A DNA stretch of 34,000 nt from positions 1 to 34,000 of the forward strand of contig NZ_PDUD01000070.1 in NCBI RefSeq assembly GCF_002646595.1, given 5' to 3'. The notes under the pieces are model-generated. The model searched no databases. It saw nothing but the letters and a program-made list of their open reading frames with translations, and was not told the DNA's origin. Made by a program: the position numbers and the translations under genes. Position 1 is the stretch's first letter; every line of letters starts with the position of its first letter. Shown in pieces: positions 8,946 through 17,493 of this stretch. The DNA is from Flavilitoribacter nigricans DSM 23189 = NBRC 102662 (GTDB lineage Bacteria > Bacteroidota > Bacteroidia > Chitinophagales > Saprospiraceae).

Positions 8946-10598
8946 TCAGTTTTGTATTCCATACCGTTCCATTTTCTCTGCACTCATCGCCGGAAAACCC
9001 TCCTCATTCAGGCGTTCGAAGATATAAGCTGGTATCGGGCTCACCGTAGCCATCCGACCTTTTTGTATAGACATTAGCCAATTGCCATCCTTGGAAAATA
9101 CCACAGACATCGGCAGCTCTGGTTCTCCCAAAAAATCCATCATAATATTTCCCCGCAGATTCCACAAAGCAGTATTTCCATCATCATAGGCGCTCAACAA
9201 GAACCGACCGTTGGGAGAAAATCTGGTTTGCAATACCTTTCCGGGCTGCCCATCCAATATGGCTACCGGTCTGCCACTGTAATCCCAGATCTTGATGGGA
9301 CCCGATTCCGGTTGAGTGAAAAAGTGCGTGCCTCCGAAGGCGGCATCAACGACTGGTCGATTGTGGGCTTTGACATTGGCGATCATTTTACCGTCAGGCT
9401 GATACAATAGCAGCTCACCGCCTGTACCCGTAGTTAGGATTAGCTGGCCATCCGGACTGAAGGCGGCATTAGTTACCGGACCGTTAGGTCCGGTGAAATT
9501 AGCCAAAACCTCCCCGGATAAAGACCATAACTTAGCCGAACCGTCGGCTGATGCCGTGAGGATCGACTGACCGTCAGGAGAGAAAGAAGCGCGATAGATA
9601 TAGCCGGTATGTTGCAGGGGCTGACCTTTCGCTTGCCCATTCGCATACCATATTCTAACACTCCAGTCGGCGGAGCGAGTGAGTATATGTTTACCGTCCG
9701 GTGAAAATACAGCTTCAAGAACGGCCGCCTTATGGCCAATCAATTCCGCCAAGGAATTTCCTTCTCGGTTCCAAAGCCGCGCTGTACCATCCCGCGACCA
9801 GGTGATAATTTGCTCTCCGTTGACCGCGAAACTAATGCCGGTTACCTCGCCATTGTGGCCTTCAAGCGTAGCCAAAGGAGTACCGTTATCTTTCCAAATT
9901 CGGGCAGTTTGATCCGTAGAGCCAGTAACAGCTTCTCCACCGATCGGAGCCAAGGCTACACTGTAAACCGGACTATCGCTGCTTTCGAGAGTCGCGATGA
10001 TCTCCCCATCGTTTCCCCATACAGTAGCACTGTGATCATCCGCATAAGTAATCACCCTACTTCCATCGGGAGATAGCGTTCCTCCCAGGATATTCCGACC
10101 GTTTTCCTTTAACTGTTGATGGTATTTCCAATAGACGGCATCACCAAAGGTGTTGATTATTTTAGGAATAAAGGTATCCTTAACCATATTATAGGCCATA
10201 AACGCCAGAGCCATAGCATCGTCATAGTTTTTTCGCTCCAGCTCCTGATCCGCCAGAAAAGCAATGCGGTTCGCTTCGGTGATTACCGAACGCTGCTCCG
10301 CGATCTCGGCATTTTTTTCCGCTATTTTTCGGGCCTCAATGGCTTCCTCCTGGAGTTTTTTAATGGCTTTTATATAGCCATTTTGGGCTTCGGTAATCCA
10401 GGTCACAATTTCCAATCGCTGATCCTGAGTGATGCCGGGGCAAACCTGCGCCGCCTTAAATTGTGCAATGGCTACTTCAAACTGCAGTTCATCGTAAGCT
10501 TGTTTGCCTCTTTTAAAAAAGTCCTGATAGCACTGAGCATTTAAGGGCAATGATCCCAGGCTAATCATCAGACAAATAAAGGTGAATAGGTTTTTCAT
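8946..10598 (-). CDS. Secreted TPR-like/coiled-coil/WD40 repeat protein
   Basis: This protein has 550 aa from the ATG at 10598. I chose this start because it gives a clean signal peptide (MKNLFTFICLMISL, cleaved after NAQ); an upstream ATG at 10664 would bury the signal and overlap the preceding gene. After the signal come a TPR-like segment (FFKRGKQAYDELQFEVAIAQF), a coiled coil (KKLQEEAIEARKIAEKNAEIAEQ) and a second helical-repeat stretch. About eight WD40 blades then carry SPDG turns and IW/LW ends (ATVW, ARIW, ARLW, VRIW, AKLW, IKIW, TALW). The protein is a scaffold with no enzyme motif. WD40 and TPR modules of this type are usually the C-terminal sensor part of CHAT- or caspase-linked STAND proteins; here the part is separate and exported, presumably to the periplasm. 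The next gene upstream ends 25 bases away. Confidence 0.85.
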   Translation of the reverse strand: MKNLFTFICLMISLGSLPLNAQCYQDFFKRGKQAYDELQFEVAIAQFKAAQVCPGITQDQRLEIVTWITEAQNGYIKAIKKLQEEAIEARKIAEKNAEIAEQRSVITEANRIAFLADQELERKNYDDAMALAFMAYNMVKDTFIPKIINTFGDAVYWKYHQQLKENGRNILGGTLSPDGSRVITYADDHSATVWGNDGEIIATLESSDSPVYSVALAPIGGEAVTGSTDQTARIWKDNGTPLATLEGHNGEVTGISFAVNGEQIITWSRDGTARLWNREGNSLAELIGHKAAVLEAVFSPDGKHILTRSADWSVRIWYANGQAKGQPLQHTGYIYRASFSPDGQSILTASADGSAKLWSLSGEVLANFTGPNGPVTNAAFSPDGQLILTTGTGGELLLYQPDGKMIANVKAHNRPVVDAAFGGTHFFTQPESGPIKIWDYSGRPVAILDGQPGKVLQTRFSPNGRFLLSAYDDGNTALWNLRGNIMMDFLGEPELPMSVVFSKDGNWLMSIQKGRMATVSPIPAYIFERLNEEGFPAMSAEKMERYGIQN

Positions 10599-10623
10599 GT
10601 CCAAGCGATGTGATTCAACAAGA

Positions 10624-11493
10624 TTAATTTCCCCCGATGGGAAGGGTAAGTTTAAAGCCAACACTGCCGTTGGGATGCATTGATCTTGCCGGTAATTCTA
10701 TTACCGGTTGAAACCCAATTCGATTAGGATTACAATAGGTCTCATAATTCCTAAGGTCTTTTTTATACTTATTCTGTCGGATCAGATACATCGCCGCATC
10801 TATGGCGAGTATGCCGGCTCCGGCCCAGGTCAGGATCAGGTAGGTATGATGTTGGCTGTTGGCATCCTCGTAGTAGGGGGTGGCTTCGGCGAGTGTTTCC
10901 GAGGATTGGTATTGATCGTAAGTATCGTCTCTCCGGTTTCTGAACAACTGACCGGCTCCGATACTGGCTGCACCCAGCCCGGCGGCCAGTAGATAAGGAC
11001 GTTTTTGTCTGCCGGTAAAAGTGGGTTCACCGAGCTCACAATCGTAGGGGAATTCCTGTTCTCCCCATTGATTGACGCGAAGTTCTACTTCCAGTTCTCC
11101 CGATAGATTAATGTATCGTTCCAGCGGATTGAGCCAGGTGATCTTTTTGGTTCCCGGTGATAACGGGCGACCGAAATCACCGCGAAATTCATCAGCAGCG
11201 AGCAAAAGGCGTTGCCCGTTCAGTTTGATGACCGGCAATACTTCGTAGTACTGATCTTCCTCCAGATCGGAAAGTTCATAGCCGATCGTTATATCTCCGT
11301 TGTCGACGGCTATTTGCAAGTTGCTGATATGGACAGCAGCCGTCCCGGTAACAGAGCCGGGTAAAAGATCTCCTTTGGCAAGATCGATCGTGCTGTTTAT
11401 GATTTGGGTGCTTGATTCCAATACCTTTAATTGGGCTGAACACCATACAGGCAGGATCAGGCAAAGCAGGATAGTTAGTGGTAAATATCTCAT
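10624..11493 (-). CDS. Exported membrane-associated hypothetical protein
   Basis: This is a protein of 289 aa with no family I recognise. Residues 1-20 form a signal peptide ending CSAQ. Residues about 21-150 are predicted beta-rich (TGTAAVHISNLQIAVDNGD, YELSDLEEDQYYEV, GTKKITWL), like a small Ig-type domain. Two hydrophobic segments follow: a weak one at PYLLAAGLGAASIGAGQLF and a stronger one at TYLILTWAGAGILAIDAAMYL, separated by a charged loop rich in Asp, Tyr and Gln. It is the first gene of the long minus-strand unit and stands 25 bases before the WD40 gene. That position suggests it anchors or presents the WD40 protein at the inner membrane. This role is inference. Confidence 0.75.
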   Translation of the reverse strand: MRYLPLTILLCLILPVWCSAQLKVLESSTQIINSTIDLAKGDLLPGSVTGTAAVHISNLQIAVDNGDITIGYELSDLEEDQYYEVLPVIKLNGQRLLLAADEFRGDFGRPLSPGTKKITWLNPLERYINLSGELEVELRVNQWGEQEFPYDCELGEPTFTGRQKRPYLLAAGLGAASIGAGQLFRNRRDDTYDQYQSSETLAEATPYYEDANSQHHTYLILTWAGAGILAIDAAMYLIRQNKYKKDLRNYETYCNPNRIGFQPVIELPARSMHPNGSVGFKLTLPIGGN

Positions 11494-12098
11494 GTATCTT
11501 ATAGCAAGAGTAACGAATAATAATTCATTTGTTTACAGGGAATGGTAAAGAGGGCTGTTGCTATACTTGGGATGAATCAGGGCTGGCCAGGTTATGGCTG
11601 GATAGAAACCTATTTAACAGGCATAAATCAGGGTTTTGAAAAATAGATACCGATCCATTTCAAAACTATTAAGAGCAATGTTAAGTATATCTACTTATTG
11701 TTTTTGGGACAATTTTGGCCCAAAGTTTTAAATTTAAGTATTTCAGAATGAATTAATTTGTATTTAAATTATTGATAAACAGATTTTAAGGGTGAATTTT
11801 GATGGAAAATATGTTTCAAAAAAAGTAGACGTAAATAGATAAGAGGACTAAAAATAGACCGGTTATTCAGCCACTTTCCCGAAATGGATCGGCTTTTCTG
11901 AAGGGGTAAGTTGTATGCGGCCCAGCCGTTCATTTGTTGACGGACAAGAAAAACCATTAACCAAGCGGCCGAAGGGAGGCATAAGTGTAACGGTTAATAT
12001 ACGGCTACTTTACGTATACGATTTTATTCACACCTATATACTTATCCATCCTTTCCGGGTAGTCTCGTGCTGGTGCTAACTTGGTGGTATCCGGATAC
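11494..12098. other. AT-rich intergenic gap between the STAND gene and the WD40/kelch unit
   Basis: These 605 bases hold no convincing gene; the only frames are short and lack family features. The stretch is clearly richer in A and T than the flanking genes. One match to the Bacteroidota -7 box (TAGTTTTG on the minus strand, 11661-11668) exists about 168 bases before the gene that ends the gap, but without a suitable TTG -33 element. It probably carries the promoter of the WD40/kelch unit and the end of the CHAT/STAND transcript. No terminator hairpin was found. Confidence 0.5.
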
Positions 12099-14111
12099 TT
12101 AGTTGATCTTGGCCAGGCATTGCCGAATGCGCTCCTGAATATGACGATTATTGGGGCGGATCTTGGCGGCGTTTCTGTATTGTTCCAGTGCGTACCGGTA
12201 GGAACTGGTAGCCTGGTCGGTCTGGGCGGCGTTGAAAAAGCGATCTCCGCTATCTTTAAAAGTATCGAATGCCGTTACTAATTTTCCGGTTAATTCATTG
12301 ATCCTTCCTTGCGCAAGCGAATTGTTGAAACCGAGGGCCAGGGCTTCCTGGTATCTGCGCATGGCATCGATATAGGTGATCATTCCACGGGCATACAGCT
12401 CGTCTCCTTCGCTCATCAACTGATTAAAGATAGACCCCGCATCCGATTTGCTGGTAGCTGCAACCAGACTGTCTTGCGCCTCGGTACCGGTAGAATCAAA
12501 AGTAAGCGCCACTTCGTAAGATTGGATGGCCTCCGCATAACGACTCTGGGCCATTTGGGCGTTACCCCGGCTCAGATACTCCTGGTAATTGGCTGCCCGC
12601 TCATTTTCCTGAGCTTCCAGCATGGCTTCCAGGTTTTCCTGAGCTTCCGTAGCTTTTTCCTGAGCGTTAAGTCGCTGCCCGTTAGCGATCAAGGCCAGGG
12701 TAGCCAGACTGGCGATTACCGCCAGAACAATACCCGCCAGGGTTAAACGGCGGCGGCGATTGGCGGCGGCACTTCTATTGACGAAATCCCATCGGACCGG
12801 AGTGAGCAGTTCCTCCTCTTCCAAACGCCGTCGGTACACATTGATCAGTCCCAGTTCGTTCGCGTTCAGCAAAGTTTTGGTAGCAGCAAATTCTTTCTGC
12901 CGATTGTTGACGATGTTGGCAATTTGTAAAAGGGCGACTTCGTCGGCGGTGCGGGTTTCCGCCACCTTGCTGGCCAGGGCATCGTGGGCCAGTTCGAGAC
13001 GTTTGTTGTCAAAGCGGAGGATGCGCTTTTGCTCTAACTCATCAACAATAAAATTGATCTGGTCTTTTTCCAGTTTACCGACTCGCACTTCCTCTTTGCG
13101 CAGCGGCCGCTTGGTGCCTTCCAGCGTTACAAAAGCATTCAATAACTTATTGACTGCGTTGGCATTGATATTCGGGAACCGGGAAGCTGCATGTAGTTGT
13201 ATGGCCAGAGTTTGCCGGCTAAGAAAATCCCCCAGCACATCCTCGATGTTTCCAAAGCGCTCCACCAGTGGTGTGGTAAAGGTTATCTGGTCCCTTTCCT
13301 CCTCCGCTGCGGCCTGATATAACTGATCCAGAAATACTTGTAAATAAGTTAATTCTACCCGGCCCTGTCCTCCGGCCAGCACGTTGATGATTTCACTGCC
13401 AACCTGCTGATCTCCCAATTCGATACCGAACTGTTTGGTAGTTCGGGTAATGACCTCGTCCGTTTTGGAACGACCCATAGGTTCTACCCGTAGCCTTTTG
13501 TCAAATAAAAAAGGGACGATCCGCTCGAAATCATATAGTTGGGCAATTGATTCTTCCCGCATGATCAGGATTACCCGGCAGTAGTTTTCGGTATCCAGGA
13601 TCTCCGCAATCGTTTCGTAAAATATACTTTGTTCCTCCTGACTTCCCAGAATGAATAATTCTTCAAACTGATCGAATATTAGGAATATAGGTTTCAGGTA
13701 ATTTTTATACAAACTGCGCAGGTGGTGAATAACTTCGTTCTTTGCTTTCTCATTGGTGGATTTGGTACGCTTAATACCCTGGCGTTTGCGCATGAGCATT
13801 TCCCGCAATTTGCTGTTGTTGTCTTTTTCTTCCGGTTCGAACTGTTCCAGGTTGTCAAGGAGTGACTGATTGATATCTTCATTGCGGCGAATATGTACAT
13901 CGAACCAGTCCGATTCGGCAAATCGATTGGCCAGGCCGCATTTCACTAAGCTGGTTTTTCCGGTACCGGATTGCCCGTACACCAAAGTCAAATTGGACCT
14001 CCAGACCAGGTCATAGAGTAGCTCCACTTCATCGTCTCTGCCGAAAAAGATGTCTTTGTCAGCTTTGGTGTAAGCATCCAGAAATTTAAATGGGGAATTG
14101 TTTGGAGACAT
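12099..14111 (-). CDS. STAND-type ATPase with transmembrane segment and C-terminal TPRs
   Basis: This is a 670-aa signalling ATPase. A GRDDEVELL motif near 24-32 precedes Walker A GQSGTGKT at 46-53, and Walker B FLIFDQFEELF lies at 143-153. A sensor-like RVILIMREE follows at 179-187, and the winged-helix end carries LELAHDALA at 372-380. This layout matches the novel STAND NTPase 1 group, which switches on by ATP-driven assembly. Residues 452-455 are RRRR, followed by one membrane helix at about 456-476, so by the positive-inside rule the ATPase is cytoplasmic and the C-terminus periplasmic. A coiled coil (about 478-508) and TPR-like repeats (QEYLSRGNAQMAQSRYAEAI, YAL...AAKIRPNN) fill the rest. 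The gene starts 12 bases after the CHAT protease gene ends, so the two are almost surely co-translated and work together. Confidence 0.9.
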   Translation of the reverse strand: MSPNNSPFKFLDAYTKADKDIFFGRDDEVELLYDLVWRSNLTLVYGQSGTGKTSLVKCGLANRFAESDWFDVHIRRNEDINQSLLDNLEQFEPEEKDNNSKLREMLMRKRQGIKRTKSTNEKAKNEVIHHLRSLYKNYLKPIFLIFDQFEELFILGSQEEQSIFYETIAEILDTENYCRVILIMREESIAQLYDFERIVPFLFDKRLRVEPMGRSKTDEVITRTTKQFGIELGDQQVGSEIINVLAGGQGRVELTYLQVFLDQLYQAAAEEERDQITFTTPLVERFGNIEDVLGDFLSRQTLAIQLHAASRFPNINANAVNKLLNAFVTLEGTKRPLRKEEVRVGKLEKDQINFIVDELEQKRILRFDNKRLELAHDALASKVAETRTADEVALLQIANIVNNRQKEFAATKTLLNANELGLINVYRRRLEEEELLTPVRWDFVNRSAAANRRRRLTLAGIVLAVIASLATLALIANGQRLNAQEKATEAQENLEAMLEAQENERAANYQEYLSRGNAQMAQSRYAEAIQSYEVALTFDSTGTEAQDSLVAATSKSDAGSIFNQLMSEGDELYARGMITYIDAMRRYQEALALGFNNSLAQGRINELTGKLVTAFDTFKDSGDRFFNAAQTDQATSSYRYALEQYRNAAKIRPNNRHIQERIRQCLAKIN

Positions 14112-14123
14112 AGAAGTACGGAC

Positions 14124-15956
14124 TTAGCGTTTTCGGGAAAATCTGGATCCACGCGGCTTAATAGTTTCACTTTTAGGACGCGGATCATACTGCCGGTCAA
14201 AGATCTCGGCTTTGAAACGGTCAAATTGAGATTGAATCGTGGCGTAGGTGGAATCGTTAACGATCAGGGGTTCATCATTGAGGTTATTTAAAAACTGATA
14301 GGAATAAGCACGCTCATCCTGGAAGGCAAATAAAAATAATTTAGAAGCGTAGTCGCTGTTTAAAGCATTTTCGTCAATTACAAAAGGAGTGAGATTAAGG
14401 AATTCTTTGATCTGATTATCCTCGGTTTTGAGAAACAGTACACTTTTATTATCCGTGAAGCTGTCAAATTCCACGCCTATTTCGGCAATACCGGTACTGG
14501 CAACGGTGAGTGCCCGGTTAAGAGTAATCTGGTTGTGCCGGAAACGGGGAGCCTCGTGTCGTGATTTGACGATCTCAATATTTTTGATGGTGACCAGTTT
14601 GTATTTTACCAAAAAGGCGATCTTTTTCAGGATGATCCCTAAATGGTGCTCCGCTTCCATGCACAGATCTTCCGTTTGATCTTTTTCTACTTCACGGTTC
14701 AGGACCAGTTCTTGTACACTGTTCATGAAAATATAAGCCTCGTATAATTCCGGTTCTCGCTCGGTATCGATCTTGAGGTCGACCAGCTCATCGATAAAGT
14801 AGGGAATTTGGTAGTCATCAAAAATATCGCTGATGGTGAGGATGAGTTTTACGTAGTCAAAATTCTGGTAGTTGGCTTCGCTCAGGGTAAAAAAGCTATT
14901 AAAATCAACAATGTAGTCTTCTCCGATCTGCAACTCCCGGTTCTTGTATTTTTCATCCCAAAGTTGGGATAATTGGATGTAGCAAATGAACTGCATCGAA
15001 GTCCGGTAAGTAGTGATCAGCTGCTTCAATCGACCGGCAGTAAATTGCTCCATCTCATCGGGGAGACTGGGGTCGTTACTGCGGGTAAACAGTTTTCGCA
15101 GGTGTTCGCCGATCGGAGTAGGAAAGGAATCGACGATCTCTCTTTTTATGGAGGGGATATCGAGTTCTTCTTTGTTGAGTTCGTCGTCGAGGTCAGCATT
15201 GTATTCCGCCAATTCTTCGCAAATGATGTCAATAAGAATGTCATTGACATCCAACCGAGTTTCGTAATCGAATCGGTTACGCAGTACGTTTGGGGTAGAA
15301 CGGCGCTTGGGCAATGTCCATTCCTGCACTCCGGTGGCGTCTTCATTGAGATACAATCCCCATGGAAGTCCTCCGGTGTCCGAGCCCGGTAGAACAATAC
15401 CGCGGTAGGTTTGCGGGCCTCGCCGCCCTTCGTATTTGGAGGTGACAAATGCCGTTGCAATATCAAACGCTTTTTTGATACTGATGTGGCGGGACAACGC
15501 GTGGTAAAATTGTTCGGCAAACTCAACGGCCATTTTATCCTGGATCGGAACCGATGTAGCCAGTACCGCTTTGACCCCACTTTTCAGAAGTAATTCCACC
15601 TGGGGTTTGGTGGCACAACCGTTGAGGAAAACCAATTGCAGGTTTTCCTGCATCCCCAGCAATTGGGCCAGACCACCGGCACCGGCAGCATGATTGCCGG
15701 CACTAGCCGTCTCGAGTTGCAGATGACTGCCACTGGCGTGCCCTCCGTAATGAAAGATAACGGCCTGATTATCGTAACGGGTAAAAAAATCAAATATATC
15801 CTCCAGGGTAGTGCTGGCTTCTGCTTCCAACTGGATGATCCCTTCGTCACTATGCCGCCGCAGTGTACGGTACACATTTTTTCGCTCCCGGTTGATCATG
15901 CTCAGGTAGGCGTCCCGGTCATTGGCAAAAGCTAGAAAAATGATGGGTTTTGACAT
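14124..15956 (-). CDS. CHAT-domain cysteine protease with long C-terminal region of unknown function
   Basis: Residues 1 to about 210 form a CHAT (caspase-clan) protease domain. The catalytic His is in FHYGGHA (His73) and the catalytic Cys in LNGCAT (Cys114), followed by the family's typical GVKAVLATSVPI segment and an A..FA..FY..L helix. No signal peptide is present, so it acts in the cytoplasm. Residues about 211-610 are a largely alpha-helical, acidic region with no domain I recognise, ending in a very basic tail (RGSRFSRKR). CHAT proteases linked to STAND ATPases are proposed effectors of bacterial conflict or programmed-death systems, cutting a partner once the ATPase senses a trigger. 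The adjacent STAND gene 12 bases downstream fits this. No obvious proteolytic target such as a gasdermin is encoded next to it. Confidence 0.9.
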   Translation of the reverse strand: MSKPIIFLAFANDRDAYLSMINRERKNVYRTLRRHSDEGIIQLEAEASTTLEDIFDFFTRYDNQAVIFHYGGHASGSHLQLETASAGNHAAGAGGLAQLLGMQENLQLVFLNGCATKPQVELLLKSGVKAVLATSVPIQDKMAVEFAEQFYHALSRHISIKKAFDIATAFVTSKYEGRRGPQTYRGIVLPGSDTGGLPWGLYLNEDATGVQEWTLPKRRSTPNVLRNRFDYETRLDVNDILIDIICEELAEYNADLDDELNKEELDIPSIKREIVDSFPTPIGEHLRKLFTRSNDPSLPDEMEQFTAGRLKQLITTYRTSMQFICYIQLSQLWDEKYKNRELQIGEDYIVDFNSFFTLSEANYQNFDYVKLILTISDIFDDYQIPYFIDELVDLKIDTEREPELYEAYIFMNSVQELVLNREVEKDQTEDLCMEAEHHLGIILKKIAFLVKYKLVTIKNIEIVKSRHEAPRFRHNQITLNRALTVASTGIAEIGVEFDSFTDNKSVLFLKTEDNQIKEFLNLTPFVIDENALNSDYASKLFLFAFQDERAYSYQFLNNLNDEPLIVNDSTYATIQSQFDRFKAEIFDRQYDPRPKSETIKPRGSRFSRKR

Positions 15957-16059
15957 TCTTTGCTTGGATTACCGTTCATAATTAAAAATAGAGAAAATGA
16001 ATTTTATTAAAAGAGATGAAGGGTATCTTTATTGCGGTGCCGAACGGAGCACAATCCAA

Positions 16060-16086
16060 CAAATATAAAATAAAATCTATTTTCAA
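16060..16086 (-). promoter_or_regulatory. Candidate Bacteroidota-type promoter for the CHAT-STAND operon
   Basis: On the minus strand TATATTTG (16060-16067) matches the Bacteroidota -7 consensus TAnnTTTG. A TTG lies 16 bases upstream (16084-16086). Transcription would start near 16053 and leave a leader of roughly 97 bases before the CHAT gene. The spacing is slightly short for the consensus, and the region is AT-rich, so a chance match is possible. Confidence 0.4.
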
Positions 16087-16120
16087 TTAATTGAAGAGTA
16101 GCTGTTATAAAACCAGAAGC

Positions 16121-16149
16121 CACTATTTTCGATGTAGACGAAAATAGTG
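16121..16149 (-). terminator. Perfect 11-bp inverted repeat, probable terminator of the Cys-rich gene
   Basis: CACTATTTTCG, a 7-base loop, and CGAAAATAGTG form a perfect 11-bp stem. On the minus strand it lies 25 bases after the Cys-rich protein's stop and is followed by a T-rich stretch (GCTTCTGGTTTTA). That makes a rho-independent terminator likely, shielding the CHAT promoter from read-through. A regulatory operator is the alternative. Confidence 0.55.
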
Positions 16150-16174
16150 ACTCAATTTAAGGATCCTATTTTAC

Positions 16175-16640
16175 TCAGTTCCGAGCGTAATAACACTTAT
16201 CATCAATACACACCGCGGCATCTCTACAAACTGTACTGGTAAACATGTTGTTGCAATTGTTATCACCCTGGCAATAGCAGATACCGCCCGTGCAGGTAAA
16301 TTTCATCACTTTTTGTCCGGTAGTTATCACGTTCGGTCCCCACTGGCCCATTGGATCCATTACTTTTGCACTGAGCACTTTTCCAGCTTTTACACCGACA
16401 AACATCCGGCGATCACCAAAACGTAGGTAATTACGGCCTTCCTGTAATTTTGATTTTAGGATGTAATCGATGATCTTAATACCCTTCTGGGGCCGCAGTC
16501 TTACTTTGGAGGGGCTGATCAACTGAGGAGATTTAGGCGCTATTTTGAGGGCAGTAGACCGGGTGGGGCTTTGGCGGTACTTAAACCGGAGAATGCGATA
16601 GTAAGCACGAAAGCAATCGTTAATACTTGTAAGGATTCAT
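16175..16640 (-). pseudogene. Small Cys-rich secreted-type protein with frameshifted N-terminus
   Basis: The longest intact frame (16175-16522, 115 aa) must start at TTG. It contains a beta-rich segment (RNYLRFGDRRMFVGVKAGKV) and a Cys-rich end with eight Cys in about 40 residues (TCTGGICYC, NNC, TVC, AVC, DKC). It lacks an export signal, yet upstream, in the next frame and ending at TAG 16540-16542, the DNA encodes a signal-like peptide (VLTIAFVLTIAFSGLSTAKA). An ATG at 16640 opens a third frame (MNPYK) that meets this signal after one lost base. The layout is that of a secreted Cys-rich protein with two -1 indels, hence a decaying gene or sequencing error. The homologous family is not recognised. 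If the indels are real, no exported product is made. Confidence 0.55.
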
Positions 16641-16760
16641 GGTAGCGAGTTTTGGACAGGTAATCAACAATAGCTTCAATAAGATGTATTTTGCAGACCG
16701 ATTATATACCCAAAAATGGATGGTAGCCCGCTGAAATTTAAAAACCTTTTTACGCGCTGT

Positions 16761-17480
16761 TTATTTTCTCCACGCCTGCAATCGATCCAGATAAAGGTAA
16801 GAAGTAACAAATTCTCGGTGTTTCCGGTCGGTTAACTTTTCCAATAACTCCAGCGAGGAAATATAACTGGCCAGATTCCCGTTAGAGGACAGGAATTTAC
16901 CATCTTCCACGTAGGTGACCAAAGAATCGTTCTGCACCTTCAGCTCGGGATAAGCTGCCTGTAGTTCGGCCCCGCCCCCGATCCAGGTGACGATCTTTTT
17001 GCCGTTTGCGATACCGGCTTCACCGATCAGGTGAGCGCCGGCACAATTGCTGACGGTATAGCGGGTGTGTTGGTTCTGGGTGCGGATGAATTCGACCAGT
17101 CGTTGGTTTTTCACCTGGGCCGACATGTCATAAGCGCTTGGAACGAAAAGCACGTCCAGTTCCGGGCAGTCCGCAAAGCTGATGTCGGGCACCATTTTCA
17201 AACCTTCTTCACTGATAATCGCGGCCGGCGTTTCCGCAATAGTCAGGACGTTGAAAAGTTTTTCGCCCGTTGCCGTCGGTTTGGTGAATACATCCAATGC
17301 AGCGGTTACCTCAGTGGTGAGTACGCCATCATACATGAGTAATCCCACGGTAGGAAGGTCGGGGTCAATGGATGCATGTTGTACCGTCCCGGATGTATCG
17401 TTTTCTTCCGGCTGTGCTCCCGGCTGACAGGCAAAAAAAACAGTCAGCAGGCATAAGATCGATATGGAGTACTTTTTCAT
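16761..17480 (-). CDS. DJ-1/PfpI family lipoprotein
   Basis: This protein has 239 aa from the ATG at 17480, chosen because it gives a lipoprotein signal (MKKYSISILCLLTVFFAC, Cys18); a longer start would overlap the AhpD-like gene. After a short linker the DJ-1/PfpI fold begins (TVGLLMYDGV..TEVTAALDVF). The nucleophile elbow is VSNCAGAH with Cys146, and a WIGGG segment follows. Members of this superfamily include glyoxalases, chaperones and amidotransferase-like enzymes; the exact activity cannot be read from the sequence. Export as a lipoprotein is unusual for cytosolic DJ-1 but known for the transcription-factor-like ThiJ branch in Bacteroidota. The gene lies 13 bases after the AhpD-like gene, in one operon with a Crp-type regulator. 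Confidence 0.85.
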   Translation of the reverse strand: MKKYSISILCLLTVFFACQPGAQPEENDTSGTVQHASIDPDLPTVGLLMYDGVLTTEVTAALDVFTKPTATGEKLFNVLTIAETPAAIISEEGLKMVPDISFADCPELDVLFVPSAYDMSAQVKNQRLVEFIRTQNQHTRYTVSNCAGAHLIGEAGIANGKKIVTWIGGGAELQAAYPELKVQNDSLVTYVEDGKFLSSNGNLASYISSLELLEKLTDRKHREFVTSYLYLDRLQAWRK

Positions 17481-17493
17481 ATTTCTAATGGTA

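Noticed and set aside
11769-11957. 62-codon minus-strand frame in the gap between the STAND and WD40 units
   Set aside because: There is no signal peptide, domain or start context, and its composition matches random AT-rich sequence.
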